43,895 nucleotides of DNA, from positions 1 to 43,895 of the forward strand of contig NZ_JADEVZ010000040.1 in assembly GCF_015207875.1 (NCBI RefSeq), written 5' to 3'. The DNA is from Dolichospermum sp. LEGE 00240 (lineage in GTDB: Bacteria > Cyanobacteriota > Cyanobacteriia > Cyanobacteriales > Nostocaceae). Below, in pieces: positions 8,972-17,516 of this stretch. Positions within the stretch are counted from its first letter, which is position 1; each line of letters begins with the position of its first letter. Under the pieces are notes generated by a model. That model worked only from the letters and a program-made list of their open reading frames with translations, did no database searches and was not told where the DNA came from. Both the position numbers and the translations under genes were made by a program.

Positions 8972-10579
8972 ATGAGCTATTGCGTAAATCCCACTTGTTC
9001 CCATCCTATAAATTCAGCCCCCAGTCTAATATGTCAGGCTTGTGGCTCGAAATTGCTGTTGCGCGATCGCTTTTGCGCAGTTAAACCCATCGGTCAAGGT
9101 GGTTTTGGGGCAACATTTTTAGCAGTAGATCAAAGTCTACCGGGTAACCCGCCTTGTGTGATTAAGCAATTACGTCCAGCAAGTACAACTCCGTACATAT
9201 TAAAAATGGCACGGGAGTTATTCTCCAGAGAAGCAGAAACTCTCGGTAAAATCGGTAATCATCCCCAAATACCCAGACTACTAGATTATTTTGAAGACAA
9301 CAATCAATTTTACCTAGTGCAAGAATATGTCAGCGGTTTTACTCTCCAACAAGAAGTGAAAAAAAATGGAGTTTATAGTGAAACCGCAGTCAGGCAATTT
9401 TTAAGTGAAATCATGCCCTTGCTGCAATATATCCACGAGCAACAGGTAATTCACCGTGATATTAAGCCAGCTAACTTAATTCGTCGTTCTCAAGATGCCA
9501 GATTGGTACTAATTGATTTTGGCGCTGTCAAAAATAAAGTCAGTCAAGTCACAACCAATCAATCCGAACAATCAGCCTTAACAGCCTATGCAATTGGTAC
9601 TCCTGGTTTTGCACCTCCCGAACAAATGGCGATGCGTCCAGTTTACGCCAGTGATATCTATGCAGTGGGAGTAACTTGTGTTTATTTGCTGACTGGGAAA
9701 GTTCCTAAAAACTTAGAATACAATCCCACCACAGGGGAAATGATGTGGGAGCATCTGGTACAAGCCAGTGATCATTTCATTAAGGTATTGAGAAAAATGT
9801 TGGACGTATCTGTGCGCAATCGCTATCAAGCCGCACAGGACGTACTTACAGCTTTAGATATGGAGCCATATTTAGATAGTTTAAACCAAAGCTTACTCTC
9901 TAAACCCTCTGTACCTACTCAGAATTATTCTTCAAATTCTGGGATTGATTCTATTGGTTATACTCGTGGTAATAATGATGGTGTTGCGAAACTAGCGGCA
10001 TCTATTCGAGCCAGAAAAGGCAAGACACCAACACCAGCAGACACAGAATGGAAACATGGACACAATCAGGGACGCATTCAGGATAGAGAATTAGCATCTA
10101 AACCAGCAGCTAGAGATATAAATAACGCTGATGATCCAGTCTATGCACGAAAATTAGATTCCCAAAGTCTACTGGCAGCCTATGAAAAGGGAAGACGGGA
10201 TTTTACAGGCTACAATTTTATCCGGTTGAGTGTGCCTAGTGCTAACTTATCAGACAGTAATTTCCATGCTGCTCAATTTCAGAAACCTAATTTTCAAGCG
10301 GCTAATCTTCACAATACTGACTTTGGTAGGGCAAGTTTACAACAAGCAAATTTCAAAGATGCGGATTTAAGCAAGGCTTATTTTAGTAATGCTGATTTGG
10401 AAGGTGCAGACCTGAGAGGTGCAAACCTCAGTCAAGCTTATCTAAGTCAAGCTAATCTGCGGGGAGCTAATTTGTCTGGCGCTAATCTCACTGGCGCTAA
10501 GGTGACTAATGAACAATTGGCTGTAGCTAAAATTAATTGGTTAACGGTGCGTCCGAACGGTAAGCGCGGTTTATTTTAA
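8972..10579 (+). CDS. Ser/Thr protein kinase with N-terminal zinc ribbon and C-terminal pentapeptide repeats (SpkB-like)
   Basis: A 535-residue soluble Hanks-type kinase. Residues 4-27 form a Cys4 zinc-ribbon (CVNPTC...CQACG). The kinase domain (about 38-290) has the glycine loop IGQGGFGATFLAVD, the Lys in CVIKQLRP, IHRDIKPANLI, LIDFGAVK and GTPGFAPPEQ. A low-complexity linker follows. Residues about 420-515 are pentapeptide repeats of the A(N/D)LxxA type, which form a right-handed beta-helix. The architecture matches Synechocystis SpkB, where the Cys motif is needed for activity; the substrate here is unknown. No membrane segment. It appears monocistronic. Confidence 0.92.
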   Translation: MSYCVNPTCSHPINSAPSLICQACGSKLLLRDRFCAVKPIGQGGFGATFLAVDQSLPGNPPCVIKQLRPASTTPYILKMARELFSREAETLGKIGNHPQIPRLLDYFEDNNQFYLVQEYVSGFTLQQEVKKNGVYSETAVRQFLSEIMPLLQYIHEQQVIHRDIKPANLIRRSQDARLVLIDFGAVKNKVSQVTTNQSEQSALTAYAIGTPGFAPPEQMAMRPVYASDIYAVGVTCVYLLTGKVPKNLEYNPTTGEMMWEHLVQASDHFIKVLRKMLDVSVRNRYQAAQDVLTALDMEPYLDSLNQSLLSKPSVPTQNYSSNSGIDSIGYTRGNNDGVAKLAASIRARKGKTPTPADTEWKHGHNQGRIQDRELASKPAARDINNADDPVYARKLDSQSLLAAYEKGRRDFTGYNFIRLSVPSANLSDSNFHAAQFQKPNFQAANLHNTDFGRASLQQANFKDADLSKAYFSNADLEGADLRGANLSQAYLSQANLRGANLSGANLTGAKVTNEQLAVAKINWLTVRPNGKRGLF

Positions 10580-10967
10580 TTCAAGAAATTTATAAAATTA
10601 TAGCAAATTGCCGATTAATGAGGTACATATACTAATTTTACGAAAACTGTCATCTGTTAACTATCTGACTTTCTATTCTGGCATATTATCTCTAAATGTT
10701 CGTTTCTGTCAAAAATTTAGAATTGATTTGTCATTTGTAATGCAATAACTTGACTAAATTACAAAAAAAGGGAACAGGGAACAGGGAAGATAAAAGAAAA
10801 ATGTTCTTTATCCTTTATTCTGATAGCGCAGCGTGGCGTTAGCCATACTCCTGACTCCTGAATTCTTACGAGTGTAGAAACTACATTTTGAAATTTTCCA
10901 GGATTTCGTTTTCTACCTGATATTTTTTATTAACTAATTTTGAAACAGCACTGAAAGGTATGCAGTT
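10580..10967. other. Intergenic region with short repeats upstream of devB
   Basis: About 390 bp with no gene. It contains a GGGAACA-type tandem stretch near 10769-10788, a GCGCAGCGTGGCGTTAGCCA repeat word near 10826-10845 that recurs around 15105-15125, and AT-rich DNA before the devB GTG start that probably holds its promoter. I see no convincing operator. Confidence 0.6.
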
Positions 10968-12185
10968 GTGCAAAACCACAAGCTACAAGATTCATTATCT
11001 TCTCAGTTTATTCTCCGATTAGTGATAGGGAAGCGCTCCGCAGGAATCGCTATTGCCATGCTGGCATCTTTATCTGTGGCTAGTATTAGTGTTTTTATTG
11101 TCCTCAAATTTCGGGATGTAGATAATCAAAAACCAGCCAATCCTGTGGTAGCCATACCAGAGATAAAAACCGTCACAGCACTAGGGAGAATTGAACCAGA
11201 AGGGGAAGTGATTAAATTATCAGCAGCGATATCTGGAGAAGGAAGTCGAGTTGAGAAGATATTAGTCAAAGAGGGGGATATGGTCAAAACAGGACAGGTA
11301 ATTGCTATTTTAGATAATAGCGATCGCTTACAGGCAGAATTAACTGAAGCCAAGGCAGAAGTAAACATAATTAAAGCTAAAATTGCCCAAATTCAAGCAG
11401 GTGCTAAACCTGGAGAAATTACCGCCCAAAAAGCCATCATTGACAGATTAGCCGCCGAAAGTCAAGGTGATATTAATACTCAAAAAGCAACTTTAGAAAA
11501 ATTGCAATCTGAATTACTCAATGCTGAAACTGAAAATAAACGTTATCAGGAATTATATACAGCAGGGGCAATTTCCGCATCTCAAAGAGATATTAAAAAC
11601 CTGAATGTACAAACTGCTAAAAACAATCTTCAAGCAGCACAGTCACAGTTAAAAAAGCTGGAATTTAGTGGTCAACAAAAAATCAAAGAAGCTGCCGCAA
11701 CCCTAAATCAAATTTCTGAAGTTAGGAAAGTAGATATACAAGCAGCAATAGCCGAACTAAATCGAGCAGATGCAGTAGTGAAAAAAGCCACTATCAATCT
11801 TCAAAAAGCCTATGTCAAATCTCCTCAAAATGGACAAGTATTTGAAATCTACACTCACCCAGGAGAATTAATTTCTAATAATGGCATTGCTGACATTGGT
11901 AAAACCAGTCAGATGTATGTAGTTGCTGAAGTTTACGAAAGTGATATTACAAAAATTATTCAAGGAAAACAGGTGCGGATAGTTAGCGATACTTTTTCTC
12001 AAGAATTACAAGGAAAAGTAGAACGAATCGGTTTACAAGTAAGAAAACAAAACCTCACCAATACAGATCCTTCCAGCAATATTGATAACAGAATCATAAA
12101 AGTCCACATCCGACTAAATCAAGCCTCTAGTCAGCAAGCAGCCAAATTTACCAATATGCAAGTTAAGGCAATTATTAGTCTTTAG
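10968..12185 (+). CDS. devB: DevB-like membrane fusion (HlyD-family) exporter subunit
   Basis: A 405-residue periplasmic adaptor of a tripartite ABC exporter. One N-terminal membrane helix (about 21-48: IAIAMLASLSVASISVFIVL) anchors it. A biotinyl-lipoyl half (KILVKEGDMVKTGQVIAILD) comes next, then a long alpha-hairpin coiled coil (about 115-265), and the second lipoyl half plus beta-barrel around YVKSPQNGQVFEIYTHPGEL. The family includes DevB, which with DevC, DevA and TolC exports heterocyst glycolipids; other paralogues exist, so the substrate is not certain. Start is GTG. The stop codon is formed at the junction with an inserted MITE. devC follows after the insertion. Confidence 0.88.
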   Translation: MQNHKLQDSLSSQFILRLVIGKRSAGIAIAMLASLSVASISVFIVLKFRDVDNQKPANPVVAIPEIKTVTALGRIEPEGEVIKLSAAISGEGSRVEKILVKEGDMVKTGQVIAILDNSDRLQAELTEAKAEVNIIKAKIAQIQAGAKPGEITAQKAIIDRLAAESQGDINTQKATLEKLQSELLNAETENKRYQELYTAGAISASQRDIKNLNVQTAKNNLQAAQSQLKKLEFSGQQKIKEAAATLNQISEVRKVDIQAAIAELNRADAVVKKATINLQKAYVKSPQNGQVFEIYTHPGELISNNGIADIGKTSQMYVVAEVYESDITKIIQGKQVRIVSDTFSQELQGKVERIGLQVRKQNLTNTDPSSNIDNRIIKVHIRLNQASSQQAAKFTNMQVKAIISL

Positions 12186-12420
12186 AGGGTGTTTGAAAAG
12201 TATTAGATGAACCCGATAATCTCTAGAAACCTAACCCCCCTCCCCTACAAGGGGAGGGAAGCGGAAAAACTTTTGTTAGTTGGAATGGGGGTTTCAAAGC
12301 CTCTCCCCGCACCTCTCCCTAACCCTCTCCTAAAAGGAGAGGGAAAAGGAATAACATTTAATACTGGAGAGGTTTGGAGAGGGGTTTATTTATACATTAA
12401 AAACTTTTCAAACATCCTCT
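12184..12420. mobile_element. MITE between devB and devC, inserted at the devB stop codon
   Basis: A 237-bp element with 18-bp terminal inverted repeats: left AGAGGGTGTTTGAAAAGT, right complement AGAGGATGTTTGAAAAGT (17/18). Flanking 8-bp direct repeats TAGTCTTT (12176-12183) and TAGTCATT (12421-12428) match at 7/8. The interior is rich in CCCCTCC/GGGGAGG inverted blocks and non-coding. The TAG stop of devB (12183-12185) consists of the last target T plus the first two bases, AG, of the element. Confidence 0.82.
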
Positions 12421-12489
12421 TAGTCATTAGTAATTACTCAACACGATTCTTTCTTCTTTCTTTATTCTGACTCCTGACTCCTCGTTCCT

Positions 12490-13665
12490 ATGATTAGTAT
12501 TTTTCAAAAATTGTGCCGACGAACTCCTTTAGGTTGGTTACAACTTACCCATGAAAAAAGCCGTTTATTGGTAGCAGTATCCGGTATTGCTTTCGCCGAT
12601 GTTCTTATGTTTATGCAGTCAGGTTTTCAAACTGCTTTATATGATAGTAATACTAGATTGCATCGGAGTTTACAAGCTGATATTATTCTCATTAGTCCCC
12701 AAGCTCGTAGTTTACAAAGTATGTCTATTTTTTCTCGTAGACGACTTTATCAAGCAATGGATGTACCAGGGGTAAAATCGGCAGAAGCTATGTATTGTAA
12801 CCATATTATTTGGAAGAATCCCCAAACACGATTAGAAACAGGAGTGTTAATTATTGGCATCAATCCAGATCAACCAGCTTTTGATTTACCGGAAATTAAT
12901 CAACAATTACAAAAAATTAAATTACCAAATACAGTCTTATTTGATCGAGCAGCCAGAGGAGAATATCAACAAGCAATTCAGCAAATTCAACAAGGTAAAA
13001 CTGTCACAACTGAAATTAATGGTAATACAATTACTATTGGTGGCTTATTTAAACTTGGTGCTTCCTTTGCGGCAGATGGGAGCTTAATTACCAGTGCCAA
13101 TAACTTTTCTCAAATCTTTGCCAGACAGCCTACAAGTAGCGTGAGTATCGGTTTAGTTAAAATCAAACCTGGTTATCAAACCGATCAAGTTGTTGCCCAA
13201 TTAAAGGCTTATTTAAAAGATGATGTCAAGGTTCTTACTCATCAGGAATTTATTGAATTTGAAAATAATTTTTGGAGTAGTAATTCCCCCATTGGGTTTA
13301 TTTTCAACCTTGGTGTATCAATGGGATTTGTCGTAGGAATAATTATTGTTTACCAAGTTCTTTCCACCGATGTTAATGCCCATTTGCGAGAATATGCAAC
13401 TTTCAAAGCCATCGGATATGGTCATGATTATTTACTAACTATAGTGTTTGAAGAAGCTTTAATTTTAGCGGCTTTGGGATTTTTTCCAGGGGTAGCCGTA
13501 TCTTTAGGACTTTACCAACTAACCCGAACAGCAACAAATTTACCCATGTATATGACGATAATTCGTGGTGTACAAGTCCTACTTTTAACTATAATTATGT
13601 GTGCTATTTCTGGGGCGATCGCTACTAGCAAACTCCAATCTGCCGATCCTGCGGATATGTTTTAA
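12490..13665 (+). CDS. devC: DevC-like ABC exporter permease (FtsX/MacB-type)
   Basis: A 391-residue inner-membrane permease. The layout is classic DevC: a cytoplasmic N-terminal stretch (RTPLGWLQLTHEKSRLLVAV), one helix near 25-45, a large periplasmic domain (about 50-270), then three helices, ending SGAIATSKLQSADPADMF. It partners with DevB upstream and normally with the ATPase DevA, which in known devBCA operons follows devC directly. No ATP-binding protein is encoded next here; a MITE begins 6-8 bp after the stop and the genes beyond run on the opposite strand. Either the ATPase is supplied in trans or the operon has lost it. Confidence 0.9.
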   Translation: MISIFQKLCRRTPLGWLQLTHEKSRLLVAVSGIAFADVLMFMQSGFQTALYDSNTRLHRSLQADIILISPQARSLQSMSIFSRRRLYQAMDVPGVKSAEAMYCNHIIWKNPQTRLETGVLIIGINPDQPAFDLPEINQQLQKIKLPNTVLFDRAARGEYQQAIQQIQQGKTVTTEINGNTITIGGLFKLGASFAADGSLITSANNFSQIFARQPTSSVSIGLVKIKPGYQTDQVVAQLKAYLKDDVKVLTHQEFIEFENNFWSSNSPIGFIFNLGVSMGFVVGIIIVYQVLSTDVNAHLREYATFKAIGYGHDYLLTIVFEEALILAALGFFPGVAVSLGLYQLTRTATNLPMYMTIIRGVQVLLLTIIMCAISGAIATSKLQSADPADMF

Positions 13666-13671
13666 GAAGTA

Positions 13672-13804
13672 TATAAGTAGGTGAACAAAATAAAAACCAG
13701 GGGTATTACGTTTTGTAAAATGGCGGAAACTCAATCAAAATATCGCATCGAAACAACTTTACATACCGTTACTACCTTTAAATTGTTCTGTTCACCTACT
13801 TATA
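13672..13804. mobile_element. MITE-like element directly after devC
   Basis: About 131 bp bounded by perfect 16-bp inverted ends TATAAGTAGGTGAACA (13672-13687) and its complement (13789-13804). A TA dinucleotide at each edge may be a TA target duplication, as with IS630/Tc1-mariner-type elements. Any open frame across it is chance. Confidence 0.75.
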
Positions 13805-13892
13805 GCCCTTTCTACTATTATGAAATAACGTTTTTACCACCAAGGCGGGGTTTCCCCGCCCTCTGTAAAGAAAGCGGTATAAACACAAGTTA

Positions 13893-14495
13893 TTACCTTC
13901 TCAAGTATAGAATGATGGGGCTGGTGACAGTTTGGGCTTGGTTAAAGGATTTTTGGAGGTCGGTGATGATGTCATCCATTGACATATCAGAAGCATCCCG
14001 TAAGATTCTGGCATCAATCAATCCCAAGGCAATTGCTAGTTGAGGATCAACACCAAAACGGGTATTAACTATATTCTTCACATCGTCAATGTTTCTGGTT
14101 GGCCAAATATGCCCTTGAAATCCAGAGGTATTCAGTCCGGCCTTTTCCAGAGCTTTCCAAGTAAAGTCAATGCAACTGTTGTTAAGTACGCTGTAAGATG
14201 TGCTGAAACCGAAATCCTGTGGTCTATCGCCGAAATTTCTCATCACCTCATATTGCGCTTGCGTGATCTCTATAGTTTTAGAGTATTCGCGGCTCTGGTA
14301 GTTGGTGTTATCGCTGGTATAAACCTTGCCTGGAGCAAAAGGCGAACCGTGGTGTTGTTCGTCTGGCGCAAATCCATAGCTTTTAGCACTGCCACTGATA
14401 TCTGTTAACGAATACCACATATGACCTCGAGACGATGTTGTTCCATCTGCAAGAGGAGTTCCACGTCCTGCAATGTTGATAGTTACGGTTTGCAT
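13893..14495 (-). CDS. Putative papain-like (NlpC/LRAT-like) cysteine hydrolase, effector-type
   Basis: A 200-residue protein without signal peptide or membrane helix. It begins with a short beta strand (QTVTINIAGRG), then GHMWYSL with His25, the motif SYGFAPDEQHHGSPF, TNYQSREYSKTIEIT and finally NNSCIDFTWKALEKAGL with Cys108. A His followed by a Cys at the start of a helix is the order seen in permuted NlpC/P60-type (LRAT-like) papain folds. Similar domains occur at the C-termini of large secreted toxins and injected effectors, which I recall only as a family resemblance. It stands alone, with no obvious immunity gene or secretion system next to it. Function inferred, not established. Confidence 0.7.
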   Translation of the reverse strand: MQTVTINIAGRGTPLADGTTSSRGHMWYSLTDISGSAKSYGFAPDEQHHGSPFAPGKVYTSDNTNYQSREYSKTIEITQAQYEVMRNFGDRPQDFGFSTSYSVLNNSCIDFTWKALEKAGLNTSGFQGHIWPTRNIDDVKNIVNTRFGVDPQLAIALGLIDARILRDASDMSMDDIITDLQKSFNQAQTVTSPIILYLRR

Positions 14496-14672
14496 ATTTG
14501 ACCTCTCATTTATCTAAATAGGTAATAGGACTTCTAGAATGTTTGGCATTGGTGAATTGGGGTATAAAAGTCGAAAATTCCATCTCTCACACTTTTACTC
14601 TCTGCGCCTCTGCGTGAAATAAAATCATACTTTTACTCAGCAACACCGATTATTGGTACAAAATCAGTAATT

Positions 14673-15020
14673 CTAATAACTAACAATCCGAGTCGGATAA
14701 ACTCTAAAAGAATCGAAAAAATTAGCCACTTCTGTAGTTAATTCATTAGAAGTTACAGCTCCCAATATATAAAATCGTCGTCGCACTAAATATCCTTGAT
14801 ATTGTCCTTGAGTACCATCGGCATATTGCACTAGTAATTCAACGCCTGGATATCCTTTCAATACCATATTTGTGCTTTTTACAACTTTATCATTGCGAGA
14901 AATGGTTGCTCTTAAAGCAACTTGCAAAACTTCTCGAATCTCCTTTGAACCTAAATACGACATTTCTGGAGGCATATCTCTATGGGATATTAAATACACT
15001 GTTTGTGTCGCTGCATTCAT
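14673..15020 (-). pseudogene. N-terminally truncated secreted-domain protein (possible gene remnant)
   Basis: The 115 codons encode an alpha/beta half-domain: TQTVYLISHRDMPPEMS, then STNMVLKGYPGVELLVQYAD, a LVRRRFYILGAV strand and the closing FFDSFRV helix. Cyanobacterial proteins with this LxGYPGxE...RxYxLxAV...FxDSF pattern normally have an N-terminal signal peptide and a further beta-rich part before it. Here the frame opens abruptly just downstream of repeat DNA (15030-15126, CCCACCTTCGTGGG hairpin and TAGCGTGGCGTTAGCCATA), and no ribosome site precedes the ATG. The 5' part was probably lost when repeats inserted. A short functional protein cannot be excluded. Confidence 0.55.
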
Positions 15021-15129
15021 TGATCTTAGAGTTTCATCTGTGTTCTACACAGACAAAACCCACCTTCGTGGGTTCAGAACCCTTAATTTTTTATTAGTCC
15101 ACGTTCGCGTAGCGTGGCGTTAGCCATAA

Positions 15130-15147
15130 ACTTTTAAAACATCCTCT
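15130..15147 (-). repeat. Single MITE end overlapping a stop codon
   Basis: On the minus strand AGAGGATGTTTTAAAAGT, 16/18 like the left end of the 12184-12420 MITE. Its AG plus the preceding T forms the TAG stop of the gene at 15146. No second inverted end was found, so this is a solo or decayed copy. Confidence 0.65.
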
Positions 15148-15841
15148 AATATTCTTTGGCTGGTACTCTAAAAGCGGCATATTTCCATTCACCACTTTCT
15201 AAATATTCGATGTTAAATACTCCTTGAGTTAATAAAGCAATATCCTTGAGTTGGATAATTCCATCTTCTTTAACTACAACACAATCTGAATTAGTCACAG
15301 TAGTTTGATTTTGATTTGCATCTATTTGACTAAGAATTTTATTGCGCCGATCTTGATACTCTTGTTCTGTTATTAGTTTAGACTCGTACAATTTTTTTGA
15401 TTCTCTCAGTTGGCTTTCTATATTAGATTCACCTGTTTTTTGGACATTATCTACCGTGCAAGAATCAGGTTTAAAAGCAATTTTTCTCACCGGATGATCC
15501 CACCATTTAGGAAACTGAGTGAATGCATTAGTTGTTCTGGTTGTATGTACTACTCTGACTTGATTTCCATTGATTTCTAACCGCACCCAATCAGTTGATT
15601 TTTTTTGGATTAATCCAGCAACTCCATGAAATAAAATGCTACCAACTGATACGCCAGAATCCGCTAGACGCAGCTTAATAACTCTAGATCCTATGCCTTG
15701 TGCTACTTTCATTTCAGGCTGAAATATAATTCTAGTTTTCTGAGGAAGAAAAACAGGATTTTTTTCTATAGCAACTGCTGGATTAACTGCTACAAAATTG
15801 ACAAAAAATATGACCAATAAAACTCTAAATTTATTCTTCAT
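15146..15841 (-). CDS. Exported protein with SHOCT-like segment, function unknown
   Basis: The preferred start, with AAGGA 5 bp upstream, gives a clear signal peptide (MKNKFRVLLVIFFVNF...NPAVA, about 24 residues). A longer form from an ATG at 15880 overlaps the stop of the upstream gene (ATGA), so translational coupling is possible. The mature protein has a beta-rich region with VRLEINGNQVRVVHTTR, then a helical segment ESKKLYESKLITEQEYQDRR that looks like a SHOCT motif, and ends ESGEWKYAAFRVPAKEY. I do not recognise the family. It forms a two-gene unit with the exported protein encoded at 15877. The TAG stop coincides with a MITE end. Confidence 0.75.
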   Translation of the reverse strand: MKNKFRVLLVIFFVNFVAVNPAVAIEKNPVFLPQKTRIIFQPEMKVAQGIGSRVIKLRLADSGVSVGSILFHGVAGLIQKKSTDWVRLEINGNQVRVVHTTRTTNAFTQFPKWWDHPVRKIAFKPDSCTVDNVQKTGESNIESQLRESKKLYESKLITEQEYQDRRNKILSQIDANQNQTTVTNSDCVVVKEDGIIQLKDIALLTQGVFNIEYLESGEWKYAAFRVPAKEY

Positions 15842-15876
15842 GATTTCCTTAGATGTGGTATTATTTTCCTTGAATT

Positions 15877-16389
15877 TCATTTCAAAAATTCCATATCAAC
15901 AGACGAACACCGCTTTTCATCATCACAAGTAGCAGCCACTAATGAACCATCAGGCTGAACTGCAAATACAAAGTTATCAGCAGCATAAGTAGGATGTGAA
16001 ATAGACGTTCCAGCATAAACAGGGTTATATCCTAATAAAACCAATCCCTGTGATGAAGACATCAGTTTCATTCTTTGATCTATAGTCGCTTTCTTTCTTA
16101 TCTCAGGATCAAAGTAACTAACTCTTAAATCTCCGTAATACCCTCTCATAATTAGATAACCTTTATAAACAGTTCCATTGACACTATATGTTAATGTCCA
16201 TGAGCCATAAAGAGGGTAACTAGCTTCTGTTATTTGGGCAATTTTGAATGATAAAGATTGAGTATTTTGTGTAGAATCTGTAGTAAAAGATGCTTTTGTG
16301 AAAGCGGTTTTAGCCTCTACAGATTTCATCCCAAATAAACCCATTCCTACAACTGAAACTAAGACAGAAATAGTCTGCTTAAAATTCAT
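15877..16389 (-). CDS. Exported hypothetical protein
   Basis: A 170-residue protein with a signal peptide (MNFKQTISVLVSVVGMGLFG, cleavage expected near VEA-KT). The mature part is beta-rich: YPLYGSWTLTYSVNGTVYKG, then YLIMRGYYGDLRVSYFD, resembling a small lipocalin-like or beta-barrel fold. There is no lipobox Cys. The C-terminus has a CDDEKRC pair that could form a disulfide. Its stop overlaps the ATG of a longer form of the next gene, so the pair is likely co-transcribed. Family not recognised. Confidence 0.75.
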   Translation of the reverse strand: MNFKQTISVLVSVVGMGLFGMKSVEAKTAFTKASFTTDSTQNTQSLSFKIAQITEASYPLYGSWTLTYSVNGTVYKGYLIMRGYYGDLRVSYFDPEIRKKATIDQRMKLMSSSQGLVLLGYNPVYAGTSISHPTYAADNFVFAVQPDGSLVAATCDDEKRCSSVDMEFLK

Positions 16390-16545
16390 ATCTTTGATAC
16401 CTCATTTTTTTAGGAGACCTATATTTAACCTGTATTTACCTGCGGTTTATTATTCAATTTGTTTGTGTGCAAAATAAAAAATACCTATGCAAAGATTTTG
16501 ATGAATAGAATAAAATTTGTAGGGTGAATCTGAATCCACCCCACA

Positions 16546-16679
16546 ATATGCAATTAACGATTAAAAACCTTGCCGATATCCGACACTCACACCAAAAGAA
16601 CCGGGAGGCTCTATATGCAATTAACGATTAAAAACCTCGCCGATATCCGACAATCACACCAAAAGAACCGGGAAGTTCT
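16546..16679. repeat. 67-bp tandem duplication of the beta-barrel gene 3' end
   Basis: Two 67-bp copies, 16546-16612 and 16613-16679, differ at a few positions. The upstream copy, in gene orientation, encodes the present C-terminus PGSFGVIVGYRRGF and stop; the downstream copy encodes an orphan PGSFGVSVGYRQGF and stop, now outside the gene. Confidence 0.88.
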
Positions 16680-17371
16680 TTTTCCAAACCCTCAATATTA
16701 GGATTTTTGTAATTGCTTATACCAACGTATTTGATTTCAGCGAAGGCATTACCTTTCTTTGCAATTTCATAGGAAACACCTACCTTTGCTTGATATGCAA
16801 GGGAGGTTTCAATTTCACTATTAAGGTCATTGCTAATAGAACCAACACCTATACCAGCACCAAGGTAGGGACGGAATTTAGAGCGAGTTCTAATATCGTA
16901 GTAGCCATTTACCATAACAGTCGTTGCGGTGACATTACCATCAACTGAGACAGGAGTGCCTAAAAAATCAAACTTATTTATACCAAAAGAACTACTAGCA
17001 ATTTCTAGTTCTGCACGAGCTTGTGGCCATTGATAACCCCCGGCTATGCTCCATTGCAAAGCAGAATCCAATCCTACTGTCCCAATAGTCTCTGAGTCAA
17101 TTTTACTTTTATAATCGCTTGGTGAAGCAATACCAACACTTCCACTAATATAAAAGTAGTTACTTTCAGGCAATTTAGAATCAGTCAAATTCATAAGAGG
17201 ATCATTATTCTGAGCTACTAAATTAGATGATTTGGACTCCTTGCTAGTAGGTAACAAAGAACTATTTGGCATTAAATCGGCAGCTTTCATAGAAACTTCC
17301 TCAGCTTGAGCAGAGGTAGTGGAGAAAGTAGCCAATAGAGCCACTACAGAAAGGCACAAATTTTTATTCAT
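16628..17371 (-). CDS. Outer-membrane beta-barrel protein (OmpA/opacity-type porin-like)
   Basis: A 247-residue protein with a signal peptide (MNKNLCLSVVALLATFSTTS...AQA). About 50 low-complexity residues follow, then an eight-strand-type barrel: YFYISGSVGIASPSDYK, WSIAGGYQW, ARAELEIASSSFG, TTVMVNGYYDIRTRSKFRPY, LGAGIGVGS and the closing GSFGVIVGYRRGF. The terminal Phe is the typical outer-membrane assembly signal. It is divergent from the HTH-TPR gene, with a 350-bp spacer carrying inverted TGTGACATA sites. The 3' end is tandemly duplicated. Substrate or role unknown; likely a small barrel for adhesion or envelope integrity. Confidence 0.85.
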   Translation of the reverse strand: MNKNLCLSVVALLATFSTTSAQAEEVSMKAADLMPNSSLLPTSKESKSSNLVAQNNDPLMNLTDSKLPESNYFYISGSVGIASPSDYKSKIDSETIGTVGLDSALQWSIAGGYQWPQARAELEIASSSFGINKFDFLGTPVSVDGNVTATTVMVNGYYDIRTRSKFRPYLGAGIGVGSISNDLNSEIETSLAYQAKVGVSYEIAKKGNAFAEIKYVGISNYKNPNIEGLEKELPGSFGVIVGYRRGF

Positions 17372-17516
17372 GATGTAGGTAAACCTTGATTTTCAACCTG
17401 AAAAACTAAATTATTCTGAGTTAGAGACTGTGTAAAATTGACCTTAGCTGGGATACCAGCAAGGCCTTTCCTGAATCTGACGAGCCTTCGTTATCAAAGC
17501 ATTTCTTCCCCCCAAC

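Noticed and set aside
8893-9084. 63-codon open frame at the kinase 5' end
   Set aside because: Overlaps the true kinase start in another frame; the zinc ribbon and kinase motifs are in the 8972 frame.
12207-12470. 87-codon open frame between devB and devC
   Set aside because: It reads through CCCCTCC/GGGGAGG repeat DNA of a MITE with defined ends and target duplication, not a gene.
13681-14043. 120-codon open frame after devC
   Set aside because: It starts within the inverted end of a MITE and runs antisense into the 3' end of the hydrolase gene.
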